Source: Afifella marina DSM 2698 (GTDB taxonomy: Bacteria; Pseudomonadota; Alphaproteobacteria; Rhizobiales; Afifellaceae). From it: a stretch of 64,000 nt of DNA. Every line of letters starts with the position of its first letter. Position 1 is the stretch's first letter. The notes beneath the pieces are model-generated. The model ran no database searches and was not told the origin of the DNA. It saw nothing but the letters and a program-made list of their open reading frames with translations. Below are positions 52,134 through 61,470 of the stretch, one piece after another. The stretch spans positions 682,001-746,000 of the forward strand of contig NZ_FMVW01000001.1 in assembly GCF_900102695.1 (NCBI RefSeq). Direction: 5' to 3'. A program made the position numbers and the translations under genes.

Positions 52134-52700
52134 ATGAAGAAACCGCTGCCAGAAATCGTCGAGCGTCGCCGGGTCTATGACGGCTGGAACCAGATGGACG
52201 AGCTGACGGTGACGGGGCTTTCGTCCCAGGCGCATAAGCGCGAAGTCATCGACCATGGCGATGCGGCGAGCCTTCTGCCTTATGATGTCGAGCGCCGCAC
52301 GATCCTCCTCGTCAATCAATGGCGCGCGCCGCTTGCCGGCCGCCCCGAAGGCGGCTTCATCATGGAGGCCTGCGCCGGGATCATCGACCCGGGCGAGACG
52401 CCCGCGGAAGCGGCGCTGCGCGAGGCGGAAGAAGAGCTCGGCGTGAAGCTGAAAAAGGCGGAGCATGTGGCGAGCGTCTATCCCGCCCCCGGCTGCCTGA
52501 CCGAATTCGCGCATCTCTTCCTGGCGCCCTATCGCCCGGAGGACCGCAAGAATGCGGGTGGCGGCAAGGACGAGGAAGGCGAGGCGATCGAGGTCGTGGA
52601 GATGTCGTTCGACCGGCTTTTCGCCCTTGTGCGGGAAGCGGGGATCAACGATGCCAAGACATTGATCCTGGCCCAGGCGCTGCTTTTACGCGGTCTGTGA
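52134..52700 (+). CDS. Nudix hydrolase, ADP-ribose/GDP-mannose pyrophosphatase-like
   Basis: A 188-residue Nudix enzyme (nucleoside-diphosphate-type). The Nudix box reads G-IIDPG-E-TPAEAAL-RE-AEEELG as required for metal-dependent pyrophosphate cleavage; SVYPAPGCLTEFAHLFLAPY after it fits the ADP-ribose/GDP-mannose hydrolase group. Start chosen at ATG 52134, where conservation-like sequence (MKKPLPEIVERRRVYDGW) begins; the ribosome site is weak and upstream ATGs (52086, 52014) remain possible. Divergent from pepN. Confidence 0.9.
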   Translation: MKKPLPEIVERRRVYDGWNQMDELTVTGLSSQAHKREVIDHGDAASLLPYDVERRTILLVNQWRAPLAGRPEGGFIMEACAGIIDPGETPAEAALREAEEELGVKLKKAEHVASVYPAPGCLTEFAHLFLAPYRPEDRKNAGGGKDEEGEAIEVVEMSFDRLFALVREAGINDAKTLILAQALLLRGL

Positions 52701-52817
52701 CGCTCCGTCCTCTTGCCGGGCAGCAAACTTTTTCAAGCGTCCAATTGAACCGAACAGATTGTCCCGCGTTATCTGTCTCGAAAGCGCCTCTTGGCGCAGA
52801 AGACAGGAGTATTTGTC

Positions 52818-52988
52818 ATGCTCGGTTGGGCCTTGACCTTTCTCGTGATCGCGCTGATTGCCGCGGTTCTTGGTTTTGGTGGTATTGCCGGTACGGCAGT
52901 GGGCATTGCCAAGATTATTTTCTTCGTCGCTGTGGTCCTGTTCCTGATCTCGGCCATCTTCGGCGGCATTCGCGGGCGTCGTATCTGA
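52818..52988 (+). CDS. DUF1328 small membrane protein
   Basis: A 56-residue, almost wholly hydrophobic protein with two transmembrane helices ([20 protein letters not shown] and [20 protein letters not shown]) and a basic tail GGIRGRRI. This is the DUF1328 (YtjA-like) family, common in rhizobia and often stress-induced; function unknown. AGGAGT lies seven bases before ATG 52818. It is transcribed alone and closed by a strong terminator. Confidence 0.9.
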   Translation: MLGWALTFLVIALIAAVLGFGGIAGTAVGIAKIIFFVAVVLFLISAIFGGIRGRRI

Positions 52989-53075
52989 CGCTCGCCTGAG
53001 CCAGAACATCTCGCCGAAAGGTCTCGGGGGTGTCTTCTCCAAGACCTCTCGCAAGATCGGGCGGTAAACCAGAGA

Positions 53076-53108
53076 GGCCGCTGCCGGCGAACCGGCGGCG
53101 GCCTTTTT
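53076..53108 (+). terminator. Intrinsic terminator
   Basis: A 12-bp stem, GGCCGCTGCCGG (53076-53087) with CCGGCGGCGGCC (53092-53103, one G-U pair), CGAA loop, then TTTTT. It ends the DUF1328 transcript. Confidence 0.92.
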
Positions 53109-53251
53109 CTATGCGCTTCTTTGTTCGATGTCCGGCGAAGCTCCTGGGGTCTCGCGATCCTGGGCCTCGCCGAAAGGCCCCTTTGCGCTCGCGATGCGTG
53201 CACGCTATCAGGCCCTCACGCGCGGTGAGCGCGACCCTGACGGAGAAGCAT

Positions 53252-54187
53252 ATGTCCGAGCCCCAAGCGCGCCCCAAAGCTCAGATCATCGCCGGCAAGG
53301 TGATCGCGCCGCAGACGATCGACAAGGTGAAGGCGGCACGCGAGACGCTCGAAGCGGAAACCGGCGTGAAGCCGGGGCTTGCCGTCGTCATCGTCGGCGA
53401 AGATCCGGCGAGCCAGGTGTACGTTCGCAACAAGGGGCTGAAGGCCGAGGAATGCGGCTTTCATTCCGAGACGCACCGTCTGCCGGAGGCAACGAGCGAG
53501 GCCGAGCTTCTGGCCCTCATCACACGGCTCAATGCGGACCCGAAGATCCACGGCATCCTGGCGCAGCTTCCCCTGCCCAAGCATATTTCCGAGAAGGCGG
53601 TGATCGCTGCGATCGATCCGGACAAGGATGTCGACGGGCTTTCCCCGATCAATGTGGGCCGGCTCGTGTCGGGTCTGGCCGATGAAGCGCTCGTCTCCTG
53701 CACGCCGGCGGGCTGTCTCGTCATGGCGAAATCGGTCACTCCCGATCTGAGCGGGCTCAACGCGGTCGTCGTCGGCCGCTCCAACATCGTCGGCAAGCCG
53801 GTGGCGCATCTGCTTCTGGCGGAAAACTGCACGGTCACCATCGCCCATTCCAGGACGCGCGATCTCCCATCCGTCTGCCGCTCGGCCGATATCCTGGTCG
53901 CGGCCGTCGGACGGGCGAAGATGATCAAGGGCGATTGGGTGAAGCCGGGCGCGACCGTCATCGATGTCGGCATCAACCGCATTCCCGCACCGGAAAAGGG
54001 CGAGGGCAAGACGCGGCTCGTCGGCGACGTCGATTTCGACGAGGCCGCGGAGGTTGCCGGCGCCATCACGCCCGTGCCGGGCGGCGTCGGACTGATGACC
54101 ATCGCCATGCTGATGGCGAATACGGTGATTGCGGCATCGCGCAAGGCGGGTCGTCCGGAGATCGGGGCGGGAATTCTAAAAGGCTGA
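53252..54187 (+). CDS. folD: Methylenetetrahydrofolate dehydrogenase/cyclohydrolase FolD
   Basis: A 311-residue bifunctional one-carbon enzyme interconverting 5,10-methylene-, methenyl- and 10-formyl-THF. Motifs: [20 protein letters not shown] with the catalytic Tyr/Lys pair (YVRNK), the DGLSP loop in [17 protein letters not shown]-binding [15 protein letters not shown] and the family ending [20 protein letters not shown] lies six bases before ATG 53252. It is closed by its own terminator. Confidence 0.96.
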   Translation: MSEPQARPKAQIIAGKVIAPQTIDKVKAARETLEAETGVKPGLAVVIVGEDPASQVYVRNKGLKAEECGFHSETHRLPEATSEAELLALITRLNADPKIHGILAQLPLPKHISEKAVIAAIDPDKDVDGLSPINVGRLVSGLADEALVSCTPAGCLVMAKSVTPDLSGLNAVVVGRSNIVGKPVAHLLLAENCTVTIAHSRTRDLPSVCRSADILVAAVGRAKMIKGDWVKPGATVIDVGINRIPAPEKGEGKTRLVGDVDFDEAAEVAGAITPVPGGVGLMTIAMLMANTVIAASRKAGRPEIGAGILKG

Positions 54188-54199
54188 GCCTCCCGCGAC

Positions 54200-54241
54200 G
54201 GCGGGCCGTATGGTCGTGGCGGCCCGCCTTCTCTATTTTCT
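54200..54241 (+). terminator. Intrinsic terminator after folD
   Basis: GGCGGGCC (54200-54207) pairs with GGCCCGCC (54221-54228) over a 13-base loop, followed by TTCTCTATTTTCT. It ends five bases before the next gene starts. Confidence 0.75.
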
Positions 54242-54245
54242 GGAA

Positions 54246-54920
54246 ATGACCGATTTCATCCCTGGCCGTCAAAGCACGAGCCCCGTGGCCGCGGGCGATA
54301 AGCGCCTCGACACGCGTTCCTTTCACAAGAACCACGTGCCGATCCGCGAGGCGTTGACGCCTTTTCTCAAGACGCGCTCAGGCGATGTTCTGGAAGTGGG
54401 CTCCGGCTCCGGCCAGCATGTCTTGGGCTTCGCCAAGGCCTTTCCGCAGCTCACCTTCTGGCCTTCCGACATAGAGCCCGTGCATCGGGCGAGCATCGCC
54501 GCCTGGGCGGAGCTCGACCTGCAGCCCAATCTGCGCGATGTCGTCGATCTCAATCTGTGCGACGATTGGCGTCTCGGGGAGAGTGACGGCGCAGCGGGGC
54601 GACCGCCGGCGGAGCTTGCCGCCATCCTCGCCATCAACATCCTGCATGTGACACCTTTTGTGGTGTCGGGACATTTGATGGCGGGTGCCGGCCGTTATCT
54701 CGCTGACGACGGGCTTCTCTTCATTTATGGCCCGTTCGCCCATGATGGCGCCATGAGCGAAAGCAATGCCGAGTTTGACGCGCAATTGCGGGCGGCGAAC
54801 TCGGAATGGGGCCTGCGCGACGTGCAGGCGCTCTGCGTCCTTGCCGGCGCGAACGGGTTGAAGCCGGTCGACAAGATCGAGATGCCGGCGAACAACCACA
54901 TTCTGGTCTACGGACGCTGA
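54246..54920 (+). CDS. DUF938 family class I SAM-dependent methyltransferase
   Basis: A 224-residue protein of the DUF938 group. After KRLDTRSFHKNHVPIREAL comes the SAM-binding motif VLEVGSGSGQHVLGFAKAFP, then FWPSDIEPVHRASI and ILAINILHVTPF. The C-terminal FIYGPFAHDGAMSESNAEFD is a family hallmark. The substrate is unknown. ATG 54246 directly follows the folD terminator, so its promoter is unclear or partial read-through supplies it. Confidence 0.9.
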   Translation: MTDFIPGRQSTSPVAAGDKRLDTRSFHKNHVPIREALTPFLKTRSGDVLEVGSGSGQHVLGFAKAFPQLTFWPSDIEPVHRASIAAWAELDLQPNLRDVVDLNLCDDWRLGESDGAAGRPPAELAAILAINILHVTPFVVSGHLMAGAGRYLADDGLLFIYGPFAHDGAMSESNAEFDAQLRAANSEWGLRDVQALCVLAGANGLKPVDKIEMPANNHILVYGR

Positions 54921-54932
54921 GGAGGCGTTTCC

Positions 54933-55871
54933 TCAGAAGCGCTGTCTGGCGAGAAGCGCGATCGTTTCCATCACCTCGCCGACGGCGTCGACGACGCCGC
55001 CGAGCTCCATGAAGCCGTGGACCTGCCCGGGGAAATGCCGGTGCAGGACCTCGACGCCGGCATCGCGGAGCTTTTGCGCATAGGCCGCGCCGTCATCGAG
55101 CAGCGGATCATTGCCGCCGGTGATGATAAGGGCGGGCGGCAGGCCGTGATGGTCTTCGGCAAGAAGCGGCGAGGCGCGCCAGTCGAGCCCTGCCTCGGCA
55201 TCGGGCAGGTAGTTGGTGACGAGCGCGATCATGTCTTCAAGCGTGATCGGCGGCGCCTTGGCATTGGCGATGCGTGAGGGGCGCGAATTGGAGGCTTCGC
55301 TGTTGTCGGTCGCGGGATAGAGAAGCACCTGGAAGGCAATTTTCGGCGTGTCTTCGCGAAGCGCGAGCGTCGTGACGGCGGCAAGGCTGCCGCCGGCGCT
55401 GTCGCCTGCGATGGCAATCCGGTTCCCATCGATACCGAGCTCGCCGGCATGGGCGCCGATCCAGCGCGTGGCGGCGATCGCATCCTCAGGGCCCGCCGGA
55501 AACGGATTTTCCGGGGCGAGGCGGTAATCGACGGAAACGATCCGGCAGCGGGCGGTATCGGCCATACGTCGGCAGAGTGTGTCCGCCGTGTCGAGCGTGC
55601 CGAGCACCCAGCCGCCGCCATGCAGATAGATGATCGCGGGTCCGGTCTCGTCGACGCCGTGAGGCGTGTAGAGTCTGAGCCGGATCGGCCCGGCCGGCCC
55701 GTCGGCCGCCACGTCTTTCACCTCCGCCATATCGATGATCGGGCCGCCGAATGTGTGCTGCAGCACGCCCTGGGTGGCGCGCATCTCCGCGACACTCATT
55801 GTGTGCAGAGGCGGCCCGCCGGCCTTGGCCATGCGTTGAAGCACCGTTTCGACTTGCGGATCGATGGGCAT
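54933..55871 (-). CDS. Alpha/beta hydrolase, hormone-sensitive-lipase-type esterase
   Basis: A 312-residue esterase of bacterial family IV. The oxyanion motif HGGG (IIYLHGGGWVLGTLD), nucleophile GDSAGG (IAGDSAGGSLAAV), catalytic Asp in GGNDPLLDDG and His in VHGFMEL are all present. YRLAPENPFPAGPEDA is typical. No signal peptide, so cytosolic; substrate is likely a short-chain ester. AGGAAAGG precedes the ATG. Convergent with the methyltransferase gene (12 bases apart). Confidence 0.92.
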   Translation of the reverse strand: MPIDPQVETVLQRMAKAGGPPLHTMSVAEMRATQGVLQHTFGGPIIDMAEVKDVAADGPAGPIRLRLYTPHGVDETGPAIIYLHGGGWVLGTLDTADTLCRRMADTARCRIVSVDYRLAPENPFPAGPEDAIAATRWIGAHAGELGIDGNRIAIAGDSAGGSLAAVTTLALREDTPKIAFQVLLYPATDNSEASNSRPSRIANAKAPPITLEDMIALVTNYLPDAEAGLDWRASPLLAEDHHGLPPALIITGGNDPLLDDGAAYAQKLRDAGVEVLHRHFPGQVHGFMELGGVVDAVGEVMETIALLARQRF

Positions 55872-55997
55872 GTTCGTCCTTTCCTGTCTGCCGACGCGCC
55901 TGGCGCAGAGGCGCTGCCTCTGGCTGCCGAGCGTCGGCTGTCAGGTCGGATTTAGGTGGGTTCCAGAGCGCCGCGAGGAAAAACCCGGCCCGGCATA

Positions 55998-56067
55998 GGA
56001 GATGGCCGGCGAGTGCATGGGGGAGATGGCTGGCGAGGGCGGGGGGGAGATGGCGGGCGAGGGCGGA
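55998..56067. repeat. Short tandem repeat, three units of about 23 bp
   Basis: Three units of the form ggagatggcnggcgagggcggg run from 55998, between the esterase and phosphatase genes. A hairpin (GGGCGGAC at 56061-56068 with GTCCGCCC at 56075-56082) follows and may terminate the phosphatase gene on the minus strand. Confidence 0.75.
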
Positions 56068-56085
56068 CCGATCCGTCCGCCCGCC

Positions 56086-57567
56086 TCAGATGACCAGCTT
56101 CTCGGTTGCGCCCGATTCAAGCTCCCACCAGGCCTCCCAGGTGCCGTGTCTGCGAGCCAGCATGAGATAGTTGCGCTCCGCCGTATAGATCGTGCTTTTG
56201 CCGGGAAGCGGCAGCAGCTTGATCTTGTGCTGTTTCAAGGGCGCAGAGCCGAGGCTTGCGAGCGCGCCGAGTGCCGCCGCATAGGCTTTTGGGGGCGGCG
56301 GATGGGTGATGCCGGAGGCGACGAGCTGATGGAGCTCGCCGGTATCGGAGGCGAGCGTGCCGCGCGTTGCAAGATGGATCTCGCCGGAAAGAACGGTGAG
56401 GCGCGTATTGTCCCGCTCATGCGCGGCAAGAAGCGTGCGCAGGAACTTGCACCATTCCTCGCGATGCGTGCGGCTTTGCCACTGATCGCGCAGATCGTCC
56501 TCGTATTTCTCCGCGATCGGCGTGATCCGCATCACGGTCTCGATGAGCGACAGCCGCGGCCCGAGCGCCGGCACGCTCGACAACAGAAGGATGCGGCCAT
56601 CCTCGGCGTCGGCGAGCGCCGTCGCGAGTGTGCGCCATCCGGCCGGACCCATGACCCGGTCGCGCCGTCGTTCTGAGCGCAGGTCCGGCGCGATGAGCAT
56701 CAGCCCCGGCAATTTTACGCGCCAGGTGAGCGAGAGGCCGGAGGGATCGGGGCAGACGTCCGGCAGCGCCCCTTCCACGGCACCCATCTGGAAAAGCAAG
56801 AAGTGCTCGCGTGCCACCGCGAAGACGGCGTTGCCGACGGGTGAATCGAGTTTTTTGTTCGGCAGCGAGCCCCAGCCGTCGCAAATGTCGTGGTCGTCCC
56901 ACATGGCGAGCGAGGGCACACGGCAGAGGATGTCGGCGATGGCCGGCTGGCCGTAGAGCTCAAGATAGCGCTGCAGCAAAACCCGGCGCAGGGCGGCGAC
57001 GACTTCCGGCACTTCCGCGCCGGAATTGGAGCCCGGATCGCCGCGCTCGCGGCCCCATTCGCGCGTCAGCGGATGCGCATCGAGGATTTCGTCGGCATAA
57101 ATCTGGTCGCCGCCATGCAGGAGAAGATGCAGCGGCTTCCGCGCATGCGCCGCGTCGAGGCGCGCCCAGAGGACATTGCGGCTTTCCTCAGGCCGTTCCC
57201 TGTCGCCTTCCTCCTGGCCGTTGCAGGAGACGAAGGCGATCGCGAGGTCGCTGTCATAAGCGGTGTTGACGACATAACGCGTGCCTTCGAGCTCGTACCA
57301 GGCGGCTTTCTGCACGTCGGCGCCTGTCGGCAAGGTGAAGGTGTAGCGGATGGCGAGGAGGCCGTAGCGCGACAGGAGAAGCTCCGGCTCCACGGCACCG
57401 TTGCGTGTGACGAGGTTGGGAAGCTCCGGCATGAACGGGCGGATGAGGAGCGCGGCGAGCCGCACCCGGTCCCCCTCCATGCCGCGCAGGAAGAGAAGCG
57501 GCTTCAGCCGTCCGGCGAGGCGTTGCAATTCGGCATTGTCGGCGATGTCTGTGACGCGGCCGGTCAT
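56086..57567 (-). CDS. PhoD-like alkaline phosphatase D family metallophosphatase
   Basis: A 493-residue metallophosphatase of the PhoD type. LHLLLHGGDQIYADEILDAH and SLAMWDDHDICDGWGSLPNK are the paired metal-ligand motifs; VLSGEIHLATRGTL provides the later His ligands. No signal peptide or Tat motif is visible, unlike classical secreted PhoD, so this is the cytosolic subgroup of unknown substrate. The N-terminal beta region (LLFLRGMEGDRVRLAALLIR) precedes the catalytic domain. Confidence 0.88.
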   Translation of the reverse strand: MTGRVTDIADNAELQRLAGRLKPLLFLRGMEGDRVRLAALLIRPFMPELPNLVTRNGAVEPELLLSRYGLLAIRYTFTLPTGADVQKAAWYELEGTRYVVNTAYDSDLAIAFVSCNGQEEGDRERPEESRNVLWARLDAAHARKPLHLLLHGGDQIYADEILDAHPLTREWGRERGDPGSNSGAEVPEVVAALRRVLLQRYLELYGQPAIADILCRVPSLAMWDDHDICDGWGSLPNKKLDSPVGNAVFAVAREHFLLFQMGAVEGALPDVCPDPSGLSLTWRVKLPGLMLIAPDLRSERRRDRVMGPAGWRTLATALADAEDGRILLLSSVPALGPRLSLIETVMRITPIAEKYEDDLRDQWQSRTHREEWCKFLRTLLAAHERDNTRLTVLSGEIHLATRGTLASDTGELHQLVASGITHPPPPKAYAAALGALASLGSAPLKQHKIKLLPLPGKSTIYTAERNYLMLARRHGTWEAWWELESGATEKLVI

Positions 57568-57711
57568 GGCGTGTCGTCTTTCGGCGCGCCCGTCGCGCGG
57601 GCAGCTGTCGCGGGCGAATCGAGCATGGGAACCTCGGCGGCTGAGCGTCTACCGTGGTAAATCGGTGCGTGACCCTGTCAACGGTGCCATCGTCGCGCGG
57701 GTGCCGGATCC

Positions 57712-58857
57712 TCAGCCGAGAATATCATAGGCCGTGCGCAGAAAAATCCGTGCGCCGATGGGAATGAGATCGTCCGGGAAATCGTATTCGGGATCGTGCA
57801 GGGCGGGATGCGTCTCGCCGGCGCCGAGGAAGAGGAGGGCCGATTTCGCGCTTGCGCCGAAACGTCCGAAATCCTCCGAGGCGCGCATCGGTTCGCCGGG
57901 GGCGTGGGAGATCCGCTCATGGTCGAGCGCCTGGCGGAGATGCGCAACCGCGTCCGGATCGTTGTCGGAGGCGAAGAAGACGTCCTCATAGGCGATGTCG
58001 AAGGAGAGGCCGCAGGCGCCGGCCGTCTCCGCCACCAGCGCGTCGGCGCGCGCGACGAGCGCCTCCATCCGCGCATCCTGAAGCGTGCGGAGTGTCGTAA
58101 AAATCTCCGCTTCGCCTGGGGCGATGCCGAAGGCCGGCTCGCCCATCGCCGCATGGGTGACGGTCACGAGCGAGAAATCCTCTGAAAGCGCGCCGCCTGC
58201 CGCGAGTGCCGTCAGCTCCGGCATCAGCCGCGAGACGGCCGGCATCGGCGAGATGCCGGTCTCGGGCTGCGAGGCATGGGCAGTGCGGCCGGTGAGGGTG
58301 ATCTTCATGCCGCGCGAGGCGCAGGCGGCAGCGCCTTCCTTCAGCGCGACATGGCCGAGGCGGAGGCCCGGGAAATTGTGGAGCGCGAAGCCGAAATCGG
58401 GCGCGATCTCGGCAAAGCGCGGATCGGCGAGGATGGCGGCCGCGCCCGCGCCGGTCTCTTCCGCCGGCTGGAAGAGCAGAACGACGCGGCCGCTTTCGGG
58501 GCGGCGACAGGCAAGGCCGCGGGCGACCCCGGCGAGGATCGCCATATGCCCGTCATGGCCGCAAAGATGGCCCTTGCCGGGGATCTGCGAGCGGTGCGGC
58601 GCTTGCGTGCATTCCATGATCGGCAGCGCGTCGAGCTCGCAGCGGAACAGAACCGTGGGGCCGGGCCGGCCGGATTCATAAAAGACCGCGAGCCCATGCC
58701 CGCCGAGCCCTCTCATGAGCCGGTCGGGCTTCGTCGGTGCGAGAAAGGCTCCGACATCCGCGGCGGTCTTCTCCTCCTCGCCGGAGATTTCCGGCCGCTG
58801 GTGGAGTTTTCGCCGCCATTCCGTCAGTTCGACGATGTCGCGATTGGAGAGGGTCAT
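57712..58857 (-). CDS. M20 family amidohydrolase
   Basis: A 381-residue metal-dependent amidohydrolase of the M20D group (N-acyl amino acid/hippurate hydrolase-like). EWRRKLHQRPEISGEEEKTA is the usual start; metal ligands sit in FRCELDALPI, CGHDGHMA, QPAEETGAGA and the dimerisation domain begins at KITLTGRTAHAS. The final metal motif is near RASEDFGRFG. Normal length. ATG 58857 with GAGAGGG before it. It is divergent from the secreted protein gene at 59008. Confidence 0.92.
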   Translation of the reverse strand: MTLSNRDIVELTEWRRKLHQRPEISGEEEKTAADVGAFLAPTKPDRLMRGLGGHGLAVFYESGRPGPTVLFRCELDALPIMECTQAPHRSQIPGKGHLCGHDGHMAILAGVARGLACRRPESGRVVLLFQPAEETGAGAAAILADPRFAEIAPDFGFALHNFPGLRLGHVALKEGAAACASRGMKITLTGRTAHASQPETGISPMPAVSRLMPELTALAAGGALSEDFSLVTVTHAAMGEPAFGIAPGEAEIFTTLRTLQDARMEALVARADALVAETAGACGLSFDIAYEDVFFASDNDPDAVAHLRQALDHERISHAPGEPMRASEDFGRFGASAKSALLFLGAGETHPALHDPEYDFPDDLIPIGARIFLRTAYDILG

Positions 58858-59007
58858 GGGCGGGTCCGGACAAGGAAAAGACGAGGCGAGAGCGCTGAGC
58901 GAGGGAACGTCGGAGACCCTCGCCCGTTCGGCGTGCCAGGGCGGAATCTGGCACGACCCGATGAGGCGTGCCACCTTGCGTGTATGAGAACAAGTTCGGA
59001 GAAGAGC

Positions 59008-59439
59008 ATGAAGCCTGCCGCAGCCGCGACCTTTTTGAGCCTTTCGGTGGCGATGTTTCCAATATGGGCGGCGGCCCAGTCGACGCTCAGCGGGGCGCAT
59101 GAAGTCGGGGAACTGACGAGCGTCCAGGCGACGCTGGAAGATACGCCCGATTCCTCCCCGGCGACGCTGCGTGTGCGTGGCCTGATCACGGCGCCGGAGC
59201 CCTGTCAGGTCGCGACGGCCGAAGCGGTCGGCGAGGGGGAGAGCCAGACGGCGGGCATTGCCCGCGTCCTGAAGATCCGCGTGACGACGGCCCGCGCATC
59301 CGAAGACCAGGCATGCACGCAAAAACTCACCGATCTGCAGTTCCAGTTCACGCAGGAGGCGGGCCTGCGCGAATTCGAGGAGGTGGAAGTCATCTCCGAC
59401 AGCGATATCGAGCGCGCTCTGGTCGAGCTCGCCGAATAG
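59008..59439 (+). CDS. Hypothetical secreted protein
   Basis: A 143-residue protein with a signal peptide (MKPAAAATFLSLSVAMFPIW, cleavage at AAA) and a small periplasmic domain with two cysteines (APEPCQVA, DQACTQK) that may form a disulfide. No family recognised. CGGAG lies six bases before ATG 59008; an ATG at 58984 would add eight polar residues and is less likely. Confidence 0.75.
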   Translation: MKPAAAATFLSLSVAMFPIWAAAQSTLSGAHEVGELTSVQATLEDTPDSSPATLRVRGLITAPEPCQVATAEAVGEGESQTAGIARVLKIRVTTARASEDQACTQKLTDLQFQFTQEAGLREFEEVEVISDSDIERALVELAE

Positions 59440-59496
59440 GTCTGGCGCGCGGAATGTCCGGCGGACAGGTCGAACTTGCGCCACTTTGCAAATCCG

Positions 59497-59515
59497 TATA
59501 CTTTGCATTGCAGAG
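59497..59515 (+). promoter_or_regulatory. Operator dyad over the -10 of the regulator/uppS operon
   Basis: CTTTGCATTGCAGAG (59501-59515) is a 15-bp dyad with one mismatch, overlapping a -10-like TATACT (59497-59502). An extra half-site ACTTTGCA lies at 59483-59490. A matching dyad occurs at the uppS start. The HTH regulator of this operon is the probable binder. Confidence 0.6.
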
Positions 59516-59531
59516 TTAATCGGAGGCGCTG

Positions 59532-60143
59532 ATGCGCGACCTTCAAAAGGCCCTTGCCGATATCGATGAGATCCGCAACCAGATGGCGGCGGCGACGGCG
59601 TTCCGTGGTTTTGGCCCGGGCGCGCTCGCGACGACGGGCGTGCTCGCCTTTCTGATGGCGGCGGCGCAGCAGGCTCTGATCGGCGCGCCGCTTGCGCATC
59701 CCATTGCCTTTTTCGGCGGCTGGATCGCCACCGCCGTGATTTCCGCGACGATTATCGGCGTGGAGATGGCGGTGCGAACCCGGCGCCATCATGCCGGGCT
59801 TGCCGACGCCATGCTCTACAATGCCGTGCAGCAATTTCTGCCGGCGGGCGCGGCGGGCGCGCTTTTTACCCTCGCCATCGCGCGGGTCGCACCGCAGGCT
59901 CTGTGGATGCTCCCCGGCCTGTGGCTCGTCTTCGTCAGTCTCGGGGTCTTCGCCTCGGCGCGGTCGCTGCCGCGCGGCATTCACCTCGCCGGGGTCTGGT
60001 ATTTCGTGTCGGGCTTCGTCGTCTTCGCGCTTGCGAGCGACGGTCCGCATCTGTCGCCCTGGATGATGGGCATTCCCTTTTCGGTCGGACAGGTGGCGAT
60101 TGCCGCGATCCTCTATTGCGCGCCGGGAGAGGCCGATGGTTGA
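59532..60143 (+). CDS. Hypothetical polytopic membrane protein
   Basis: A 203-residue protein with five to six transmembrane helices (GALATTGVLAFLMAAAQQAL; FFGGWIATAVISATIIGVEM; LFTLAIARVAPQALWMLPGL; LVFVSLGVFASARSL; IHLAGVWYFVSGFVVFALAS) and a soluble start MRDLQKALADIDEIRNQMAA. No family name comes to mind. GGAGG precedes the ATG, and it overlaps the regulator gene by eight bases, as the first gene of a three-gene operon ending in uppS. Confidence 0.8.
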   Translation: MRDLQKALADIDEIRNQMAAATAFRGFGPGALATTGVLAFLMAAAQQALIGAPLAHPIAFFGGWIATAVISATIIGVEMAVRTRRHHAGLADAMLYNAVQQFLPAGAAGALFTLAIARVAPQALWMLPGLWLVFVSLGVFASARSLPRGIHLAGVWYFVSGFVVFALASDGPHLSPWMMGIPFSVGQVAIAAILYCAPGEADG

Positions 60144-60558
60144 GACGAAGGGCGCTTCCGCCCAATCTGCTGCGCCTTATTCCTACGAAGGGCTCGATCG
60201 GGTGATCCACGAAAAGGCGCGGCTCGGCGTTCTGACCTCGCTCGCCACGCATCCGAAGGGTCTCGCCTTCGCCGATCTCAGAAAACTCTGCGGGCTGACG
60301 GACGGCAATCTGAGCCGGCATCTGCAGGTGCTCGAGGAGGCGGGGCTCGTGCGCCTCGACAAGGGCTTCGAGGGCAAGCGTCCGCTCACCACCTGCCGTA
60401 TGACGGGAGAGGGGCGCCGCCGTTTCGTCGAGTATCTCGCGGTTCTGGAGCGCGTCGTGCGCGATGCGGCGGGTGCGTCGGGAGCGGCGGCGGACGAGGA
60501 GACAGAGCCCGCCGACGCCGATGCTGCGAAGGGACGGCTTCGGCCGAAGCTCGCCTGA
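60136..60558 (+). CDS. Winged-helix (HTH_34-type) transcriptional regulator
   Basis: A 140-residue MarR/ArsR-like regulator: [20 protein letters not shown], then [20 protein letters not shown] as recognition helix and the wing [20 protein letters not shown]. The acidic C-terminal tail ([15 protein letters not shown]) is variable. ATG 60136 overlaps the membrane protein gene. It probably controls its own operon through the two 15-bp dyads at 59501 and 60580. Confidence 0.9.
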   Translation: MVETKGASAQSAAPYSYEGLDRVIHEKARLGVLTSLATHPKGLAFADLRKLCGLTDGNLSRHLQVLEEAGLVRLDKGFEGKRPLTTCRMTGEGRRRFVEYLAVLERVVRDAAGASGAAADEETEPADADAAKGRLRPKLA

Positions 60559-60579
60559 ATTCTGTTTTTTGCCAGGAGG

Positions 60580-60594
60580 CTTTGTAATGCAAAG
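60580..60594 (+). promoter_or_regulatory. Second operator dyad overlapping the uppS start codon
   Basis: CTTTGTAATGCAAAG is a dyad with one mismatch and matches the promoter-proximal site in 12 of 15 positions. It contains the uppS ATG (60587-60589). Binding here could block elongation into uppS or reflect an internal promoter. Confidence 0.55.
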
Positions 60595-61309
60595 TGGTCG
60601 CGACGACGGACTTCATGTCGCCATCATTATGGACGGGAACGGACGATGGGCGACGGCGCGCGGCCTTCCCCGAAAAGTCGGCCATGAGGCGGGTGTTGAG
60701 ACGGTGCGCCGTGTGGTGCGTGCGGCGCCCTCGGAAGGCATCGGCACGCTGACGCTTTATGCGTTTTCGAGCGATAACTGGCGTCGCCCGAAGACGGAGG
60801 TGGCGGCGCTGATGCAGCTTTTGCGGCGCTATCTCGCCGGCGACGTGGACGAACTCGTCGACAACGGTGTCCGGCTTTCCGTGATTGGGCGGCGCGACCG
60901 GCTTCCCTTCGGACTTGGTGCGGCGATCGCAAGGGCGGAGGCGGCGACGGCTTCGGGCAGGAAACTCCATCTCCGCATCGCCTTCGACTATTCCGCCCGC
61001 TGGGCGATCGCGGAGGCTGCCAGAAACTGTGCCGCGGCGGGCGACATCTCCGAGGACGCGATGGCGAGCCGGCTTTGCGGAGCCGTCGCATCGCCCGACG
61101 TCGATCTTCTTCTGCGCACCGGCGGCGAAAAGCGGCTGAGCGATTTTCTCCTCTGGGAATGCGCCTATGCCGAACTTGCCTTCACCGGGGTGATGTGGCC
61201 GGACTTCTCCGCCGGCGATCTCGCGGAGACCGTCGCCGCCTTCCATTGCCGCGAGCGCCGCTTCGGCGGGCTGCCGGACGAGGCTCTTCAGGACCGCTCC
61301 GCCGCCTGA
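60587..61309 (+). CDS. uppS: Undecaprenyl diphosphate synthase family protein (probable paralogue)
   Basis: A 240-residue cis-prenyltransferase: the catalytic Asp lies in [19 protein letters not shown], followed by [27 protein letters not shown] (FDYxAR) and [26 protein letters not shown] sits seven bases before ATG 60587. The housekeeping uppS of this group normally lies in the frr-uppS-cdsA region, so this is probably a second, regulated copy with a specialised chain or lipid. It is the last gene of the operon. Confidence 0.88.
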   Translation: MQSGRDDGLHVAIIMDGNGRWATARGLPRKVGHEAGVETVRRVVRAAPSEGIGTLTLYAFSSDNWRRPKTEVAALMQLLRRYLAGDVDELVDNGVRLSVIGRRDRLPFGLGAAIARAEAATASGRKLHLRIAFDYSARWAIAEAARNCAAAGDISEDAMASRLCGAVASPDVDLLLRTGGEKRLSDFLLWECAYAELAFTGVMWPDFSAGDLAETVAAFHCRERRFGGLPDEALQDRSAA

Positions 61310-61470
61310 GACCCGAGCGTCCTGAAACCCGTCCAGTTTGGGCGCCGACATTCGCACCGCACGCGCCTGCGTGCCTCACAGAGATTACGGCGTGTCGCGG
61401 AAGAGCCATGATCGGGCGATGACGCGCCCTAAGCTCCTCTTTGAGGATCGGGTGTTCAAGGGAGCCGGGA

